From the NCBI GenBank assembly GCA_963795055.1, contig CAWCGJ010000013.1, positions 1 to 64,000 of the forward strand: a stretch of 64,000 nt of DNA, read 5' to 3'. Below the pieces are notes generated by a model, which saw nothing but the letters and a program-made list of their open reading frames with translations, did no database searches and was not told the DNA's origin. Made by a program: the position numbers and the translations under genes. Below, piece by piece: positions 33,296 through 42,238 of the stretch (within the stretch, counting starts at the first letter, position 1; each line of letters begins with the position of its first letter). The DNA comes from JASHPR01 sp963795055. Its GTDB lineage: Bacteria > Actinomycetota > Actinomycetes > Streptosporangiales > Streptosporangiaceae.

Positions 33296-35698
33296 CTAGG
33301 CGTCGTCAAGCTGCTCCCGGAGCCGGCGCAGCCGGTCGGGCCGGTCGGCCGCGAAGCGTTCCAGCGCGGCCAGGATGTGGGCGTCGTCGAGGTGTGCCTC
33401 CTCGATCACCTCGGCGACCGAGCCGCCGGTGCGCCACCGGTCGTCCCAGTCGGACGACAGCGAGTACTCGCGGACCAGCGGGCCGTCCGCCCAGTCCCGC
33501 ATCAGCTTGAAGCCGCCGTTGGTGATCACCATGGCGTCCAGCCGGTCCGCCGGGCCGATGACCGACCGCTGGTAGTCCTCCGGCTGGCGCGCGAACAGCT
33601 GCGGGCTGATCGCCGCGACGATCTTGACGTTGACGCCCTTCGCGTCCAGCTGCGGCAGCACGTTGACCAGGTTCCGGGTGGTCATGGTGCCCCGGACGTA
33701 CACGGTGCCGCCCCTGGGCTCGTCCGGCCGGTACTCGCGCAGCACGTAGGCGCCGCGCGCGGCGGCGAAGTGGGACGGGATGCCCAGCGCCTCCCGGTCC
33801 GGTATCTCCACCGGCGGGCGGGTCAGGTGCAGCGCGACGATCGGGACGTCGAGCCCGAACGCCGTGCCCAGCAGTACCGGCACCTCGTTGTACTCCCACG
33901 GGTGCAGGTCGATCACGTGCCCGTCGGGGAACAGCTGGGTGACGCCGATCGCGAAGATGCCGAAGTGGGTGCGGGAGTCCTCGGCGGTCTCCGGCCCCGA
34001 GTGGCCCGCGATCCAGAGCAGCTTGCCGACCTTCAGCTCGTTGTCCTGGGCCAGCTGGCTGAACAGCCGCATCTCCCCGTACTTGAGGTAGGAGAACGAG
34101 CCGTACGTGGAGCACGCGCCCCAGAACCCGTCGAACTCCTCGAACGGGTCTTCGGCCAGGTTGACCGTGGCCAGCCCGGCGACCAGCCCGGCGTTGGAGA
34201 ACTCGGTGATCTCGGTGGGCAGCAGCGCCCCGGTGGGGTTCTGATCCCGCTCGTACCACCCGGTGCCGGGCCGGCCGTCGAAGTCCTGCCCGAAGCCGGC
34301 GATGTTGGTGGACTCGGCCAGGTCGGCGGAGGCCGCGATGAACAGCGGGCGGCCGTGCTCGGCCAGCGCCAGCGAGTTCACGTACGACCCCCAGGCGGCC
34401 AGGCCGGCCCGGTTCGCGGCCTTCTCCCCCGGCTTTTTCCACATGCTGTCCGGGTAGCTCGTCACGTCGAAGACGCGGCGGTCGGTGAACACCCCGGGCG
34501 ACGGGCCGCCGAGCCGGAAGCCCTTGATGTCGTCGGGCACCGTGTCGGCGATCGCGGCCAGCCGGTCCGACAGCCAGGTCACGAGGTCGTCGTCGCGGTC
34601 CAGGACGCTCATCGCGATGCGCAGGTTCGCCTCGGCCTGCGCCGCGACCGCCTCAGGACCGGCCGGCGCGGGCGAGTCGACGCCGACGTACTCGACCCCG
34701 TACTTGCTCATGAACCCCTTGCGCACGGCCCAGAACTGCTCGGCGTTCATCGGCCACGCGGTGCCGTGGCTGGCCGCGTCGACCTTGCCGTAGCCGCGGC
34801 CCTTCTGCGTGACGAACCAGGCCATGGTCGGCACGTGGCCGGGGTTGGCGCCGCACGCCGCCTCCAACACCGTGTCGGTGACCGGTCCCCACTCCATGCC
34901 GTGCTGGGTGCCGGTGACCCGCCAGCCGTACGGCTCGAACCAGTCCACCGGCGTGCCGTGGACCACGCTGGAGGCCGGCCGGGGGTCGATGCCGAAGTCG
35001 TTCCAGTCGACCATGAAGACCAGGTTGTCCAGGCCGAGCCCCCACGCCATGTTCTTGACCTCGTGCGCCGAGCCCGGGGTGAGCCCGCCCTCCCCCTCGA
35101 ACACGAACACCTTGACCTCGCTCGCCCCGGCCAGCTTCAGGGCCAGGGCCTCGCCGGCGGCCGGCGGCATGCCGTGCCCGGAGGGGCCGGTGTTGAACTT
35201 CAGGAACAGCGTCCGGCCTTCCATCTCCGCGTGCCCGGGCAGCCCGCCGCGCCGGCGCAGCTTGAGCAGCCACTCCCAGGTCAGCGCCCAGCGGCCGTCG
35301 TCGGGGAACGCGAACTCGGCCTCCCCGGTGCGCTGGTACCGGGCCCGCATCGCCTCGTTGAGCACGGCGAGCGTCGCGTAGACGAGCGGCACCGTGTGCC
35401 CCGCGGACAGCACGAACCGGTCGCCGAAGCGGCGCCATGGCCGCAGCACGTCCCAGCGCATCGCGCCGGACAGCAGCAGCGCCAGCATCATGTGCACCTT
35501 GGACCGCGACCCGCCCGGGTGCCCGCTCTGGCGGTAGTTGAGCGACAGGTCGATGCACTCGTCGACGAGGTCCTTGACCACCTCGTAGCGGGCGAAGTCG
35601 GGCTCGGCCGCCGCGAACAGCCGCCCCACGTCGAACTCGCTGCCCGAGCGCGCGATCGGCGCTGACCGCGACTGCGTCCCGTCGGATGCCAAGTCCAT
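33296..35698 (-). CDS. transketolase-like thiamine diphosphate enzyme
   Basis: 800 aa with three transketolase domains. SLNYRQSGHPGGSRSKVHMM is at the N-terminus; TPP binding is by VFEGEGGLTPGSAHEVKN with LDNLVFMVDWND downstream (GEG replaces the usual GDG). The pyrimidine domain has ASADLAESTNIAGFG, and the C-terminal domain starts near TVYVRGTMTTRN. It is longer than housekeeping transketolase and diverges from PDH-E1, so the substrates are uncertain. ATG with GAAGGGGG upstream. Divergent from the aminotransferase gene. Confidence 0.8.
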   Translation of the reverse strand: MDLASDGTQSRSAPIARSGSEFDVGRLFAAAEPDFARYEVVKDLVDECIDLSLNYRQSGHPGGSRSKVHMMLALLLSGAMRWDVLRPWRRFGDRFVLSAGHTVPLVYATLAVLNEAMRARYQRTGEAEFAFPDDGRWALTWEWLLKLRRRGGLPGHAEMEGRTLFLKFNTGPSGHGMPPAAGEALALKLAGASEVKVFVFEGEGGLTPGSAHEVKNMAWGLGLDNLVFMVDWNDFGIDPRPASSVVHGTPVDWFEPYGWRVTGTQHGMEWGPVTDTVLEAACGANPGHVPTMAWFVTQKGRGYGKVDAASHGTAWPMNAEQFWAVRKGFMSKYGVEYVGVDSPAPAGPEAVAAQAEANLRIAMSVLDRDDDLVTWLSDRLAAIADTVPDDIKGFRLGGPSPGVFTDRRVFDVTSYPDSMWKKPGEKAANRAGLAAWGSYVNSLALAEHGRPLFIAASADLAESTNIAGFGQDFDGRPGTGWYERDQNPTGALLPTEITEFSNAGLVAGLATVNLAEDPFEEFDGFWGACSTYGSFSYLKYGEMRLFSQLAQDNELKVGKLLWIAGHSGPETAEDSRTHFGIFAIGVTQLFPDGHVIDLHPWEYNEVPVLLGTAFGLDVPIVALHLTRPPVEIPDREALGIPSHFAAARGAYVLREYRPDEPRGGTVYVRGTMTTRNLVNVLPQLDAKGVNVKIVAAISPQLFARQPEDYQRSVIGPADRLDAMVITNGGFKLMRDWADGPLVREYSLSSDWDDRWRTGGSVAEVIEEAHLDDAHILAALERFAADRPDRLRRLREQLDDA

Positions 35699-35828
35699 CC
35701 CCCTTCTCCAGTGACCAGCGACTTCCAGGCTGACGTGTCACCCGGCCGGGGGCAAGAGGCCTGAGAACGCTCACACCGTGGAACACCCGGCCCTTACTGC
35801 CGGGCCCGCGCGGATCTATCATCCGATC

Positions 35829-36998
35829 ATGACAGCATTCTCCCTGGCAGATCGCATGGGCAGGCTCGGCACCGAATCCGCATTCGAGGTATTGGCCCGG
35901 GCCAGGGCCATGGAGGCCGCCGGGAGCAAGGTCATCCATCTGGAGATCGGCGAGCCGGACTTCCCGACCGCCCCGCACATCATCGAGGCCGCGGTCGAGG
36001 CCCTGCGGGCCGGGCAGACCCATTACGTGCCCGCGCCGGGCATCCCGCCGCTGCGCGAGGCCGTGGCCGAGTTCCTGGAACGCACCGGCCGGATGCGGAT
36101 CACGCCGGACCGGGTGATCGTGACGCCGGGCGCCAAGCCGATCATGTTCTACACGATCATGGCCCTGTGCGGCGAGGGCGACGAGGTGCTCTACCCGGAC
36201 CCCAGCTTCCCGATGTACGAGTCGATCACCTCGTTCGCGGGCGCGGTTCCGGTCCCGATCCCGCTGCGCGAGGGCAACGAGTTCCGGATCGACACCGGCG
36301 AGCTGGCCCGGCTGGTCACCGACCGGTCGAAGCTGCTCATCATCAACTCGCCGCACAACCCGTGCGGGTCGTCGCTGACCCGCGAGGACTGCGAGGCGAT
36401 CGCGGAGATCGCGATGCGCCGTGACCTGATCGTGCTGTCCGACGAGGTGTACTGGGCCATCCGGTACGGCCAGGGACCGCACGCGAGCGTGCTCGAGGTC
36501 GACGGCATGGCCGACCGCACGATCCTGCTCGACGGCTGGTCCAAGACCTTCGCGATGACCGGCTGGCGGCTCGGCTTCGGCGTGTTCCCGCCCGCCCTGG
36601 TCGAGCCGGTGACCCGGCTGGTGATCAACACGGTGTCCTGCACGTCGGCGTTCAGCCAGTTCGCCGCCATCGCGGCGCTGCAGGGCCCCTGGGAGCCGGT
36701 TGAGCTGATGGTCGACGAGTTCCGCCGCCGCCGGGGCGTCATCGTCGCGGGGCTGAACGACATTCCCGGCATCACCTGCCTGGAGCCGCAGGGCGCGTTC
36801 TACGTGTTCCCGAACATCACCGGTACCGGCCTGACGTCGGGGCAGCTCGCGGGCCGGCTGCTGTCCGACGCCGGCGTGGCGGCCCTGTCGGGCACCGCGT
36901 TCGGCGGCTACGGCGAGGGGTTCCTGCGGTTCTCCTACGCGAACTCGGTCGAGAACATCCAGGCGGCGCTGGAGGCGGTCCGGGCGAACCTGGCCTAG
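35829..36998 (+). CDS. PLP-dependent class I/II aminotransferase
   Basis: 389 aa fold-type I enzyme. KVIHLEIGEPDFPTAPHI near the start, cofactor region INSPHNPCGSSLTRED, PLP-binding lysine in LLDGWSKTFAMTGWRLGF and a C-terminal arginine in FLRFSYANS. This resembles aspartate/alanine-type aminotransferases. ATG at 35829 is preferred; the frame is open further up but has no better site. Confidence 0.92.
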   Translation: MTAFSLADRMGRLGTESAFEVLARARAMEAAGSKVIHLEIGEPDFPTAPHIIEAAVEALRAGQTHYVPAPGIPPLREAVAEFLERTGRMRITPDRVIVTPGAKPIMFYTIMALCGEGDEVLYPDPSFPMYESITSFAGAVPVPIPLREGNEFRIDTGELARLVTDRSKLLIINSPHNPCGSSLTREDCEAIAEIAMRRDLIVLSDEVYWAIRYGQGPHASVLEVDGMADRTILLDGWSKTFAMTGWRLGFGVFPPALVEPVTRLVINTVSCTSAFSQFAAIAALQGPWEPVELMVDEFRRRRGVIVAGLNDIPGITCLEPQGAFYVFPNITGTGLTSGQLAGRLLSDAGVAALSGTAFGGYGEGFLRFSYANSVENIQAALEAVRANLA

Positions 36999-37031
36999 GC
37001 GCCAGCCGCGCCCAGCCGCGCCCAGCCGTGG

Positions 37032-38612
37032 CTATCCGGGCTCGCCGAACCACGCGCGCAGCGCCTCGGGCAGCCCGCGGGCCAGGCCGGCCGGGTCCGG
37101 CCCGGCCGCCCAGGCGACGTACCCGTCCGGCCGGATCAGCAGCGCGGCCGCGGGCGGGGGCTGCGCCAGCGGCCGCGCGGCGGTGACGCTGACCCGGCCG
37201 GCCCAGCCCGCGGCGAAGTCGGCGGCTTCACCGCAGCCGCCGAGGTCGAGCAGCACGCCCCGCGCGGGCCGGACCAGCTCGGCGACCCGCGTGACGCCGC
37301 CGCCGGTGTCCAGCCGCAGGTCCGGCGCGAACCGCCCGGCCAGCGGGTGTGGCCGCGCCGACCCGCCGGGCATCTCGTAGCGGACGTCGGAGCCCTCCAT
37401 GATCGTGCCGACGTGCCGGAGCGGCTCGGAGAACTGCATCAGCTCACCGAACAGCTCGCGCAGCGCCGTCGCGTACTCGCCACGGGCGGACAGCGCCTTC
37501 TGCGCCCTGGACTGCAGGAGCGCCCGCTCCCCGGCCAGGTGCCGCTCGGCGTGATAGGAGTCCAGCAGGCCGTCCGGGGCCCAGCCGGCGACCTGCGCGG
37601 CGAGCTTCCAGCCGAGGTTGACCGCGTCGAGCAGGCCGACGTTGAGCGACCCTCCGTATCCGAAGACGTGCGCGGCGTCGCCCGCCAGCAGCACCGGGCC
37701 CGCCCGGTACCTGTCCGCCTGCCGGCTGTTACCCACGGTCCTGGTCAGCCACTGCGGGTCGCGCATCGGCAGGTCGGCGCCGAGCACCCGGCGGGCGCTT
37801 TCGCGCAGCTCGTCGAGGGTCATCGGAGCGTCGGGGCCGTCCGGCGCGGACGAATCGTCCTCCCTCGTATGGACGATGAACACGCCCGGCTCGGCGGTCT
37901 TGTCCAGCGACGTCAGCGGGGCGAAGGCGTAGGCACCGCGCGGGGTCTGGGTCGTCATCATCAGCGGCACCCGGCCGACACCGGGCACGTCCGCGTGACC
38001 GCCGTCGGGGGTGACCTGCACGGTCGGCAGGAACACCCGGCCGATCCGGGCGATGTCCGACGAGGTGACCCCCGGGAAGCCGATGCCGGCCTGCTTGCGT
38101 ACCAGGCTGTGGGCGCCGTCGCAGCCCACCAGGTAGCGCGTGCGCACCCGGTAGTCGCCGTCCGGTCCGCGCACGTCCACCGTGACCGGCGCGTCGTCTC
38201 CCGGCAGCGACAGCGCCAGCACCTCGTGCCCGCGCCGGACGCTGCCGCCGAGGTCCCGCAGCCATTCATCCAGCACCTGTTCGAGCTTTCGCTGCGGTAT
38301 GGCCATGATGTGCAGCGGGCCCGGGCCCAGCCGGGAGAAGTCCAGCCGCAGCGGGCCGAACGGGAAGCTCGGGGACGCCCCGGTGTAGGTGGCCTGCGCC
38401 CGGAACCGGTTCGCCAGGCCCCGGTAATCCAGCGTCGGCACGATCTGGCCGACCAGGCCGTTGCCCTTCGGGATCTGGCTGATCTCCGGCAACCGCTCGA
38501 GCACCACCGGGTCGGCGCCGCCCAGCCGGAGCTCGGCCGCCAGCATCAGCCCGGTGGGGCCGCCGCCGACGATCACGACATCGGCGGTGGCCGCCGCGTC
38601 TGGCGTCGTCAT
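37032..38612 (-). CDS. FAD-dependent aromatic monooxygenase
   Basis: 526 aa of the PheA/TetX-type flavin hydroxylases. ADP-binding GxGxxG is VVIVGGGPTGLMLAAEL, the second FAD motif LLAGDAAHVFGYGGSLNVGL, and DG motif CDGAHSLVRKQ. A C-terminal thioredoxin-like tail is present (RVSVTAARPLAQ). Such enzymes hydroxylate phenols or polyketides using NADPH and oxygen. It is divergent from a TetR gene, with a nested palindrome between them, so it is probably induced by its substrate. Confidence 0.9.
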   Translation of the reverse strand: MTTPDAAATADVVIVGGGPTGLMLAAELRLGGADPVVLERLPEISQIPKGNGLVGQIVPTLDYRGLANRFRAQATYTGASPSFPFGPLRLDFSRLGPGPLHIMAIPQRKLEQVLDEWLRDLGGSVRRGHEVLALSLPGDDAPVTVDVRGPDGDYRVRTRYLVGCDGAHSLVRKQAGIGFPGVTSSDIARIGRVFLPTVQVTPDGGHADVPGVGRVPLMMTTQTPRGAYAFAPLTSLDKTAEPGVFIVHTREDDSSAPDGPDAPMTLDELRESARRVLGADLPMRDPQWLTRTVGNSRQADRYRAGPVLLAGDAAHVFGYGGSLNVGLLDAVNLGWKLAAQVAGWAPDGLLDSYHAERHLAGERALLQSRAQKALSARGEYATALRELFGELMQFSEPLRHVGTIMEGSDVRYEMPGGSARPHPLAGRFAPDLRLDTGGGVTRVAELVRPARGVLLDLGGCGEAADFAAGWAGRVSVTAARPLAQPPPAAALLIRPDGYVAWAAGPDPAGLARGLPEALRAWFGEPG

Positions 38613-38631
38613 GCTCGCCACTCTGGCAGAT

Positions 38632-38667
38632 TCTTGCCTAAAGAGCAAATTTGCCTTGTAGGCAAGA
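38632..38667. promoter_or_regulatory. nested-palindrome operator between monooxygenase and TetR genes
   Basis: Outer arms TCTTGCCTA (38632-38640) and TAGGCAAGA (38659-38667) are perfect; inside lies the perfect palindrome GCAAATTTGC (38645-38654). The 73-base divergent region holds little else, so this is the probable TetR binding site controlling both genes. Confidence 0.72.
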
Positions 38668-38685
38668 TTCACCTAGGGTAGGCGG

Positions 38686-39294
38686 ATGGCCGGCCTGCGA
38701 GAGCGCAAGAAGCTCGCCACGCGCCAGGCGCTGAGCTCGGCCGCGCTCCGGCTGGCCATCGATCAGGGCCTGGACAACGTCACGATCGAGGACATCACCG
38801 CCGAGGCGGACGTGGCGCTGCGGACCTTCCGCAACTACTTCGCCAGCAAGTACGAGGCGGTCGCCGCGATCGGGGCGGACCGGGCCAGGCGGATCGGCAT
38901 GTCGCTGCTCGAACGGCCGGCCGCGGAGCCGCTGTGGGAGGCGCTGACCCGCGCGGTGCTTGAGCACTACGAGGGCACCGAGCAGGCGCCCAGCCGGGAG
39001 ACGATGGCCGCGCTCGGGCGGGTCCTGCAGACGCCGGCCATGCGTGGCGAGTACCTGAAGGTCAACTTCGAGATGCAGAACGCGCTCGCCGCCGCGATCG
39101 CCGAGCGAATGGGAACCGACCTCGGGGCCGACATGTTCCCGCAGGTCCTGGCGGGCGCGGTGACCGCGGCCTCGCAGGTGGCCATCAGGCGCTGGTACGC
39201 CGCCGACCCGCCGGAGCCGCTGCGGCCGATCCTGGAGCGCGCGCTGCGCCAGCTCGCCAGCGCCTGCTCGGCGCCCGCGCCGCCTGGAAACTAG
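38686..39294 (+). CDS. TetR-family regulator
   Basis: 202 aa. Helix-turn-helix LRLAIDQGLDNVTIEDITAE plus VALRTFRNYFASKYEAV. The C-terminal domain has the helical make-up of the family (TetR_C_17-like actinobacterial group). Divergent from the flavin monooxygenase; likely repressor of it through the palindrome at 38632-38667. Confidence 0.9.
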   Translation: MAGLRERKKLATRQALSSAALRLAIDQGLDNVTIEDITAEADVALRTFRNYFASKYEAVAAIGADRARRIGMSLLERPAAEPLWEALTRAVLEHYEGTEQAPSRETMAALGRVLQTPAMRGEYLKVNFEMQNALAAAIAERMGTDLGADMFPQVLAGAVTAASQVAIRRWYAADPPEPLRPILERALRQLASACSAPAPPGN

Positions 39295-39351
39295 CCGGGC
39301 CGCGGGTGGCCTGATCATCGGCCCTGCTCACGGGTGTAGCAGGATGAGCGC

Positions 39352-39684
39352 ATGCTGGTCGTTCATGTTCATGCACGGGTCCGGCCCGGCCGGGCCGAGG
39401 CTTTCCTGGACGCCACGCTGGCCAACGCGCGGGCGTCGCTGGCCGAGCCGGGCGTGCTGCGCTTCGACGTCATCCAGGACCGGGATGACCCCGAGCACGT
39501 GGTCCTGGTGGAGGTCTACCGGGACGGCGACGCCGCGGCCGCGCACAAGCAGACGGCGCACTACGCGGCCTGGCGGGACCGCGTGGCGGAGATGATGGCC
39601 AGGCCCCGGGAGTCGGTCAGGTACTCGGCGGTGTTCCCTGCGGGCGGCGAGGCGTGGGAGACCGGGGCGAGCGGCCCGCCGTGA
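39352..39684 (+). CDS. antibiotic biosynthesis monooxygenase (ABM) domain protein
   Basis: 110 aa, single ABM ferredoxin-like fold: VVHVHARVRPGRAEAFLDAT, EPGVLRFDVIQDRDDPEHVV and YRDGDAAAAHKQTAHYAAW. Such proteins (YgiN type) oxidise quinols or protect against them. The stop overlaps the GTG start of the iron alcohol dehydrogenase (GTGA), so they are coupled. Confidence 0.9.
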   Translation: MLVVHVHARVRPGRAEAFLDATLANARASLAEPGVLRFDVIQDRDDPEHVVLVEVYRDGDAAAAHKQTAHYAAWRDRVAEMMARPRESVRYSAVFPAGGEAWETGASGPP

Positions 39685-40835
39685 TCGCCGCGGGTTTCGA
39701 GTTCGCCACCGCCGGGCGCATCATGGCCGGCCCCGGCCGGGCGGCCGGGCTGCCGGGCGTGCTGGCCGGGCTCGGGTCCCGGGTGCTGGTGTGCACGGGA
39801 GCGAACCCGGAACGCCACGCCGAGCTGCTGGCCGGGCTGGGGTTGCCGGCCGCGGTGTTCCCGGTCGCCGGCGAGCCCACCGTCGAGCTGGCCCGGGCGG
39901 GCGTGGCCGCGGCGCGCGAGCACGGCGCCGACGTGGTCGCGGCGGTTGGCGGCGGCAGCGTCATCGACACCGGCAAGGCCGTGGCCATGCTGCTGGGCAA
40001 CGGCGGCGACCCGCTGGACTACCTGGAGGTCGTCGGGGCCGGGCAGAAGATCACCCGGCCATCGGCGCCCTGCGTCGCGGTGCCCACCACCGCGGGCACC
40101 GGGGCGGAGGTGACCGCCAACGCCGTGCTCGCCGTGCCCGAGCACCAGGTCAAGGCCAGCCTGCGCAGTACCCGGATGCTCCCCCGGGTTGCGCTGGTCG
40201 ATCCCGAGCTCACCGCCTCCTGCCCGCCGCCGGTCACCGCGGCCAGCGGCATGGACGCGCTGACCCAGTGCCTGGAGCCGTTCGTCTCGGTCCGGGCCAA
40301 CCCGGTGACCGACGGCCTGGCTCGCGAGGGGCTGCGCCGCGCCGCGGCGGGCCTGCGCGCCGCCTACGCCGACGGCGCGGACGCCGCGGCCCGGGCCGAC
40401 ATGGCCGTGTGCAGCCTGCTGGGCGGGATGGCGCTGGCCAACGCGAAACTGGGAGCCGTGCACGGGCTGGCCGGCGTGGTCGGCGGGACCGCGCCGGTGC
40501 CGCACGGCGCGGCGTGTGCCGCCCTGCTGGTTCCGGTCATCGACGCGAACGTGCGCGCGCTGCGGTCCGGGGCGCCGGGCCAGCCGGCCCTGGACCGGTA
40601 CGCCGAGGCGGCCCGGCTGCTGACCGGTGAGCCCGGCGCGACCCTCGACCAGGGCCTGGCCTGGATCCGCGAGACCATTGCCCTGCTCGCGATACCCGGC
40701 CTGGCCGCGTTCGGTGTCCGCGCGCAGCACGCCGATGCCATGGCCGCCCAGGCCGCCAGGTCGAGCAGCATGCAGGGCAATCCGGTCGTGCTGAGCCACG
40801 ACGACCTGCGGGCTGTCCTGCTGAGCGCGCTGTGA
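39681..40835 (+). CDS. iron-containing alcohol dehydrogenase (maleylacetate-reductase-like)
   Basis: 384 aa group III dehydrogenase. NAD motif VAAVGGGSVIDTGKAVAM, then PTTAGTGAEVTANAVL and the metal-binding segments GMDALTQCLEPFVS, VHGLAGVVGG and PHGAACA. GTG at 39681 overlaps the ABM stop; the GTG at 39654 is less likely. Coupled with an ABM protein downstream of a flavin hydroxylase, an aromatic ring-degradation or lactaldehyde-type role is possible. Confidence 0.88.
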   Translation: MIAAGFEFATAGRIMAGPGRAAGLPGVLAGLGSRVLVCTGANPERHAELLAGLGLPAAVFPVAGEPTVELARAGVAAAREHGADVVAAVGGGSVIDTGKAVAMLLGNGGDPLDYLEVVGAGQKITRPSAPCVAVPTTAGTGAEVTANAVLAVPEHQVKASLRSTRMLPRVALVDPELTASCPPPVTAASGMDALTQCLEPFVSVRANPVTDGLAREGLRRAAAGLRAAYADGADAAARADMAVCSLLGGMALANAKLGAVHGLAGVVGGTAPVPHGAACAALLVPVIDANVRALRSGAPGQPALDRYAEAARLLTGEPGATLDQGLAWIRETIALLAIPGLAAFGVRAQHADAMAAQAARSSSMQGNPVVLSHDDLRAVLLSAL

Positions 40836-40844
40836 GCGGACGCG

Positions 40845-40948
40845 CACCACGGCACGATCGCGGTGGACAGCGCCGCGGCAGCACGTTCCGGATCCGCATC
40901 CCGCGGCAGGCGCAGCCCGGCACGGCCGCGACCTCGGAGGCAACGTAA
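40845..40948 (+). pseudogene. C-terminal scrap of a sensor histidine kinase
   Basis: HHGTIAVDSA followed in the next frame by GSTFRIRIPRQAQPGTA and a stop at 40946-40948. This is the last strand of an HATPase_c domain (compare HHGQITIDSQPG and RVQLPRH at the end of the kinase at 10807-12192). All other kinase domains are missing. It begins only ten bases after the alcohol dehydrogenase stop. Confidence 0.6.
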
Positions 40949-41061
40949 ACCAACCGATAGGCAACTTTACAGATCACCTTCAGTTTTCCTCCAGTGAATG
41001 GTCAGGCTGATCGGTGATAGTCGTATGGCGCTTCCCGGCCTCCACTCCTGCCGGGTCGCGC

Positions 41062-41103
41062 CCGAGAGGGCGCCCCGCCGGCCCGTAGGCGGGGCGCTCT
41101 CGG
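41062..41103. terminator. strong hairpin upstream of the aco operon
   Basis: CCGAGAGGGCGCCCCGCC (41062-41079) pairs with GGCGGGGCGCTCTCGG (41088-41103) with a 2-base bulge. No T-run follows, which is usual in GC-rich actinomycetes. Probably terminates transcription from the upstream genes. The remaining gap 40949-41188 has no other ORF. Confidence 0.65.
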
Positions 41104-41188
41104 CCATCTCTGAGCCTTTCCTCCGCGCCATCTCACCCTCGGCGGACGCGGGCCGCCGTGGGAGGATGACCAGGGAGGTAGCGACGCC

Positions 41189-42238
41189 GTGGGTGATGCG
41201 ATCGTCGGGATCGTGGCGAACCCGCTGTCCGGGCGCGACATCCGGCGCCTGGTGACGCAGGCCTCGGTGTTCCCGACGGCCGAGAAAGCCAACATGATCC
41301 AGCGCATGCTGACGGCCCTCGAGGCGGTCGGCGTGCACCGGGTGCTGCTCAGCACGGACCTCGGTGGCATCTCCGCGGCGGTGTTCCGCGCGGCCGCGCG
41401 GCGCCGCGGCCAGTCCGGGTCCGGGCCGGACACCAGGTGGCCGGAGGTTGAGTTCCTCGACGGCCAGCCGATCCGGCAGACCGCGCAGGACACGGTGGAC
41501 GCGGTCCGGCGCATGGTGACGGCGGGTGCGCGGGTGATCGTCTGCCTCGGCGGCGACGGCACCGCCCGGGTCGCCGCGTCCGCGGCCGGCGACGTGGCCC
41601 TGCTGCCGCTGTCGACCGGAACCAACAACGTGTTTCCCGCGGTCCGGGAGGCGACGATCGCGGGCCTGGCCGCGGGCCTGGCCGCGACCGGGGCGGTGCC
41701 GGCCGACGTCGCGGTCACGCGCGCCAAGCTGCTCGAGGCGCGGGTGGCCGACCGGGTCGAGACCGCGCTGGTCGACGTGGCCGTGTCCACCGAGCGCCAC
41801 GTGGGGGCCCGGGCGGTCTGGGACCCGGCCACGGTGACCCAGGTCTTCTGCGCGTTCGCGGAACCCGACGCCGTCGGCCTGTCCAGCATCCTGGGCCAGC
41901 TGTCCCCCGTGGCCCGCGGCGACCCGTACGGGGTCACCGCGCGCATCGCCGCCGACGCGCCGGACCAGGTTCTCGCGCCCATCGCGCCGGGTCTGGTCGT
42001 GCCGGTCGGGGTACGAGAGATAGAGCAGATGCGCCCAGGAGCCGTGTACCCGGTCGACGCGCGGGCCGGGGTCATCGCCGTCGACGGCGAGCGGGAGCTC
42101 ACCTTCGAGCCCGGCGATCACCCCACCGTCCGGCTGCGCGCCGACGGGCCGTGGTGCGTGGACGTCCCAGCGGTCCTGGCGGCCAGCGCCCGCCTCGGGC
42201 TGCTCAGGCACCAACTCAGGAGGGTAGGGAGCACATGA
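41189..42238 (+). CDS. acoX: AcoX, NAD kinase-like protein of acetoin catabolism
   Basis: 349 aa. N-terminal IVGIVANPLSGRDIRRLV and the diacylglycerol/NAD kinase motif ARVIVCLGGDGTARVAAS, then LLPLSTGTNNVFP. AcoX proteins are regularly the first gene of acetoin dehydrogenase operons; their exact activity is unsettled. GTG start at 41189 with GGGAGG upstream. The stop overlaps the ATG of acoA (ATGA). Confidence 0.88.
   Translation: MGDAIVGIVANPLSGRDIRRLVTQASVFPTAEKANMIQRMLTALEAVGVHRVLLSTDLGGISAAVFRAAARRRGQSGSGPDTRWPEVEFLDGQPIRQTAQDTVDAVRRMVTAGARVIVCLGGDGTARVAASAAGDVALLPLSTGTNNVFPAVREATIAGLAAGLAATGAVPADVAVTRAKLLEARVADRVETALVDVAVSTERHVGARAVWDPATVTQVFCAFAEPDAVGLSSILGQLSPVARGDPYGVTARIAADAPDQVLAPIAPGLVVPVGVREIEQMRPGAVYPVDARAGVIAVDGERELTFEPGDHPTVRLRADGPWCVDVPAVLAASARLGLLRHQLRRVGST

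Noticed and set aside
30453..33299. 948-codon plus-strand ORF
   Set aside because: Shadow of the LuxR/AAA regulator gene; no domains and biased composition.
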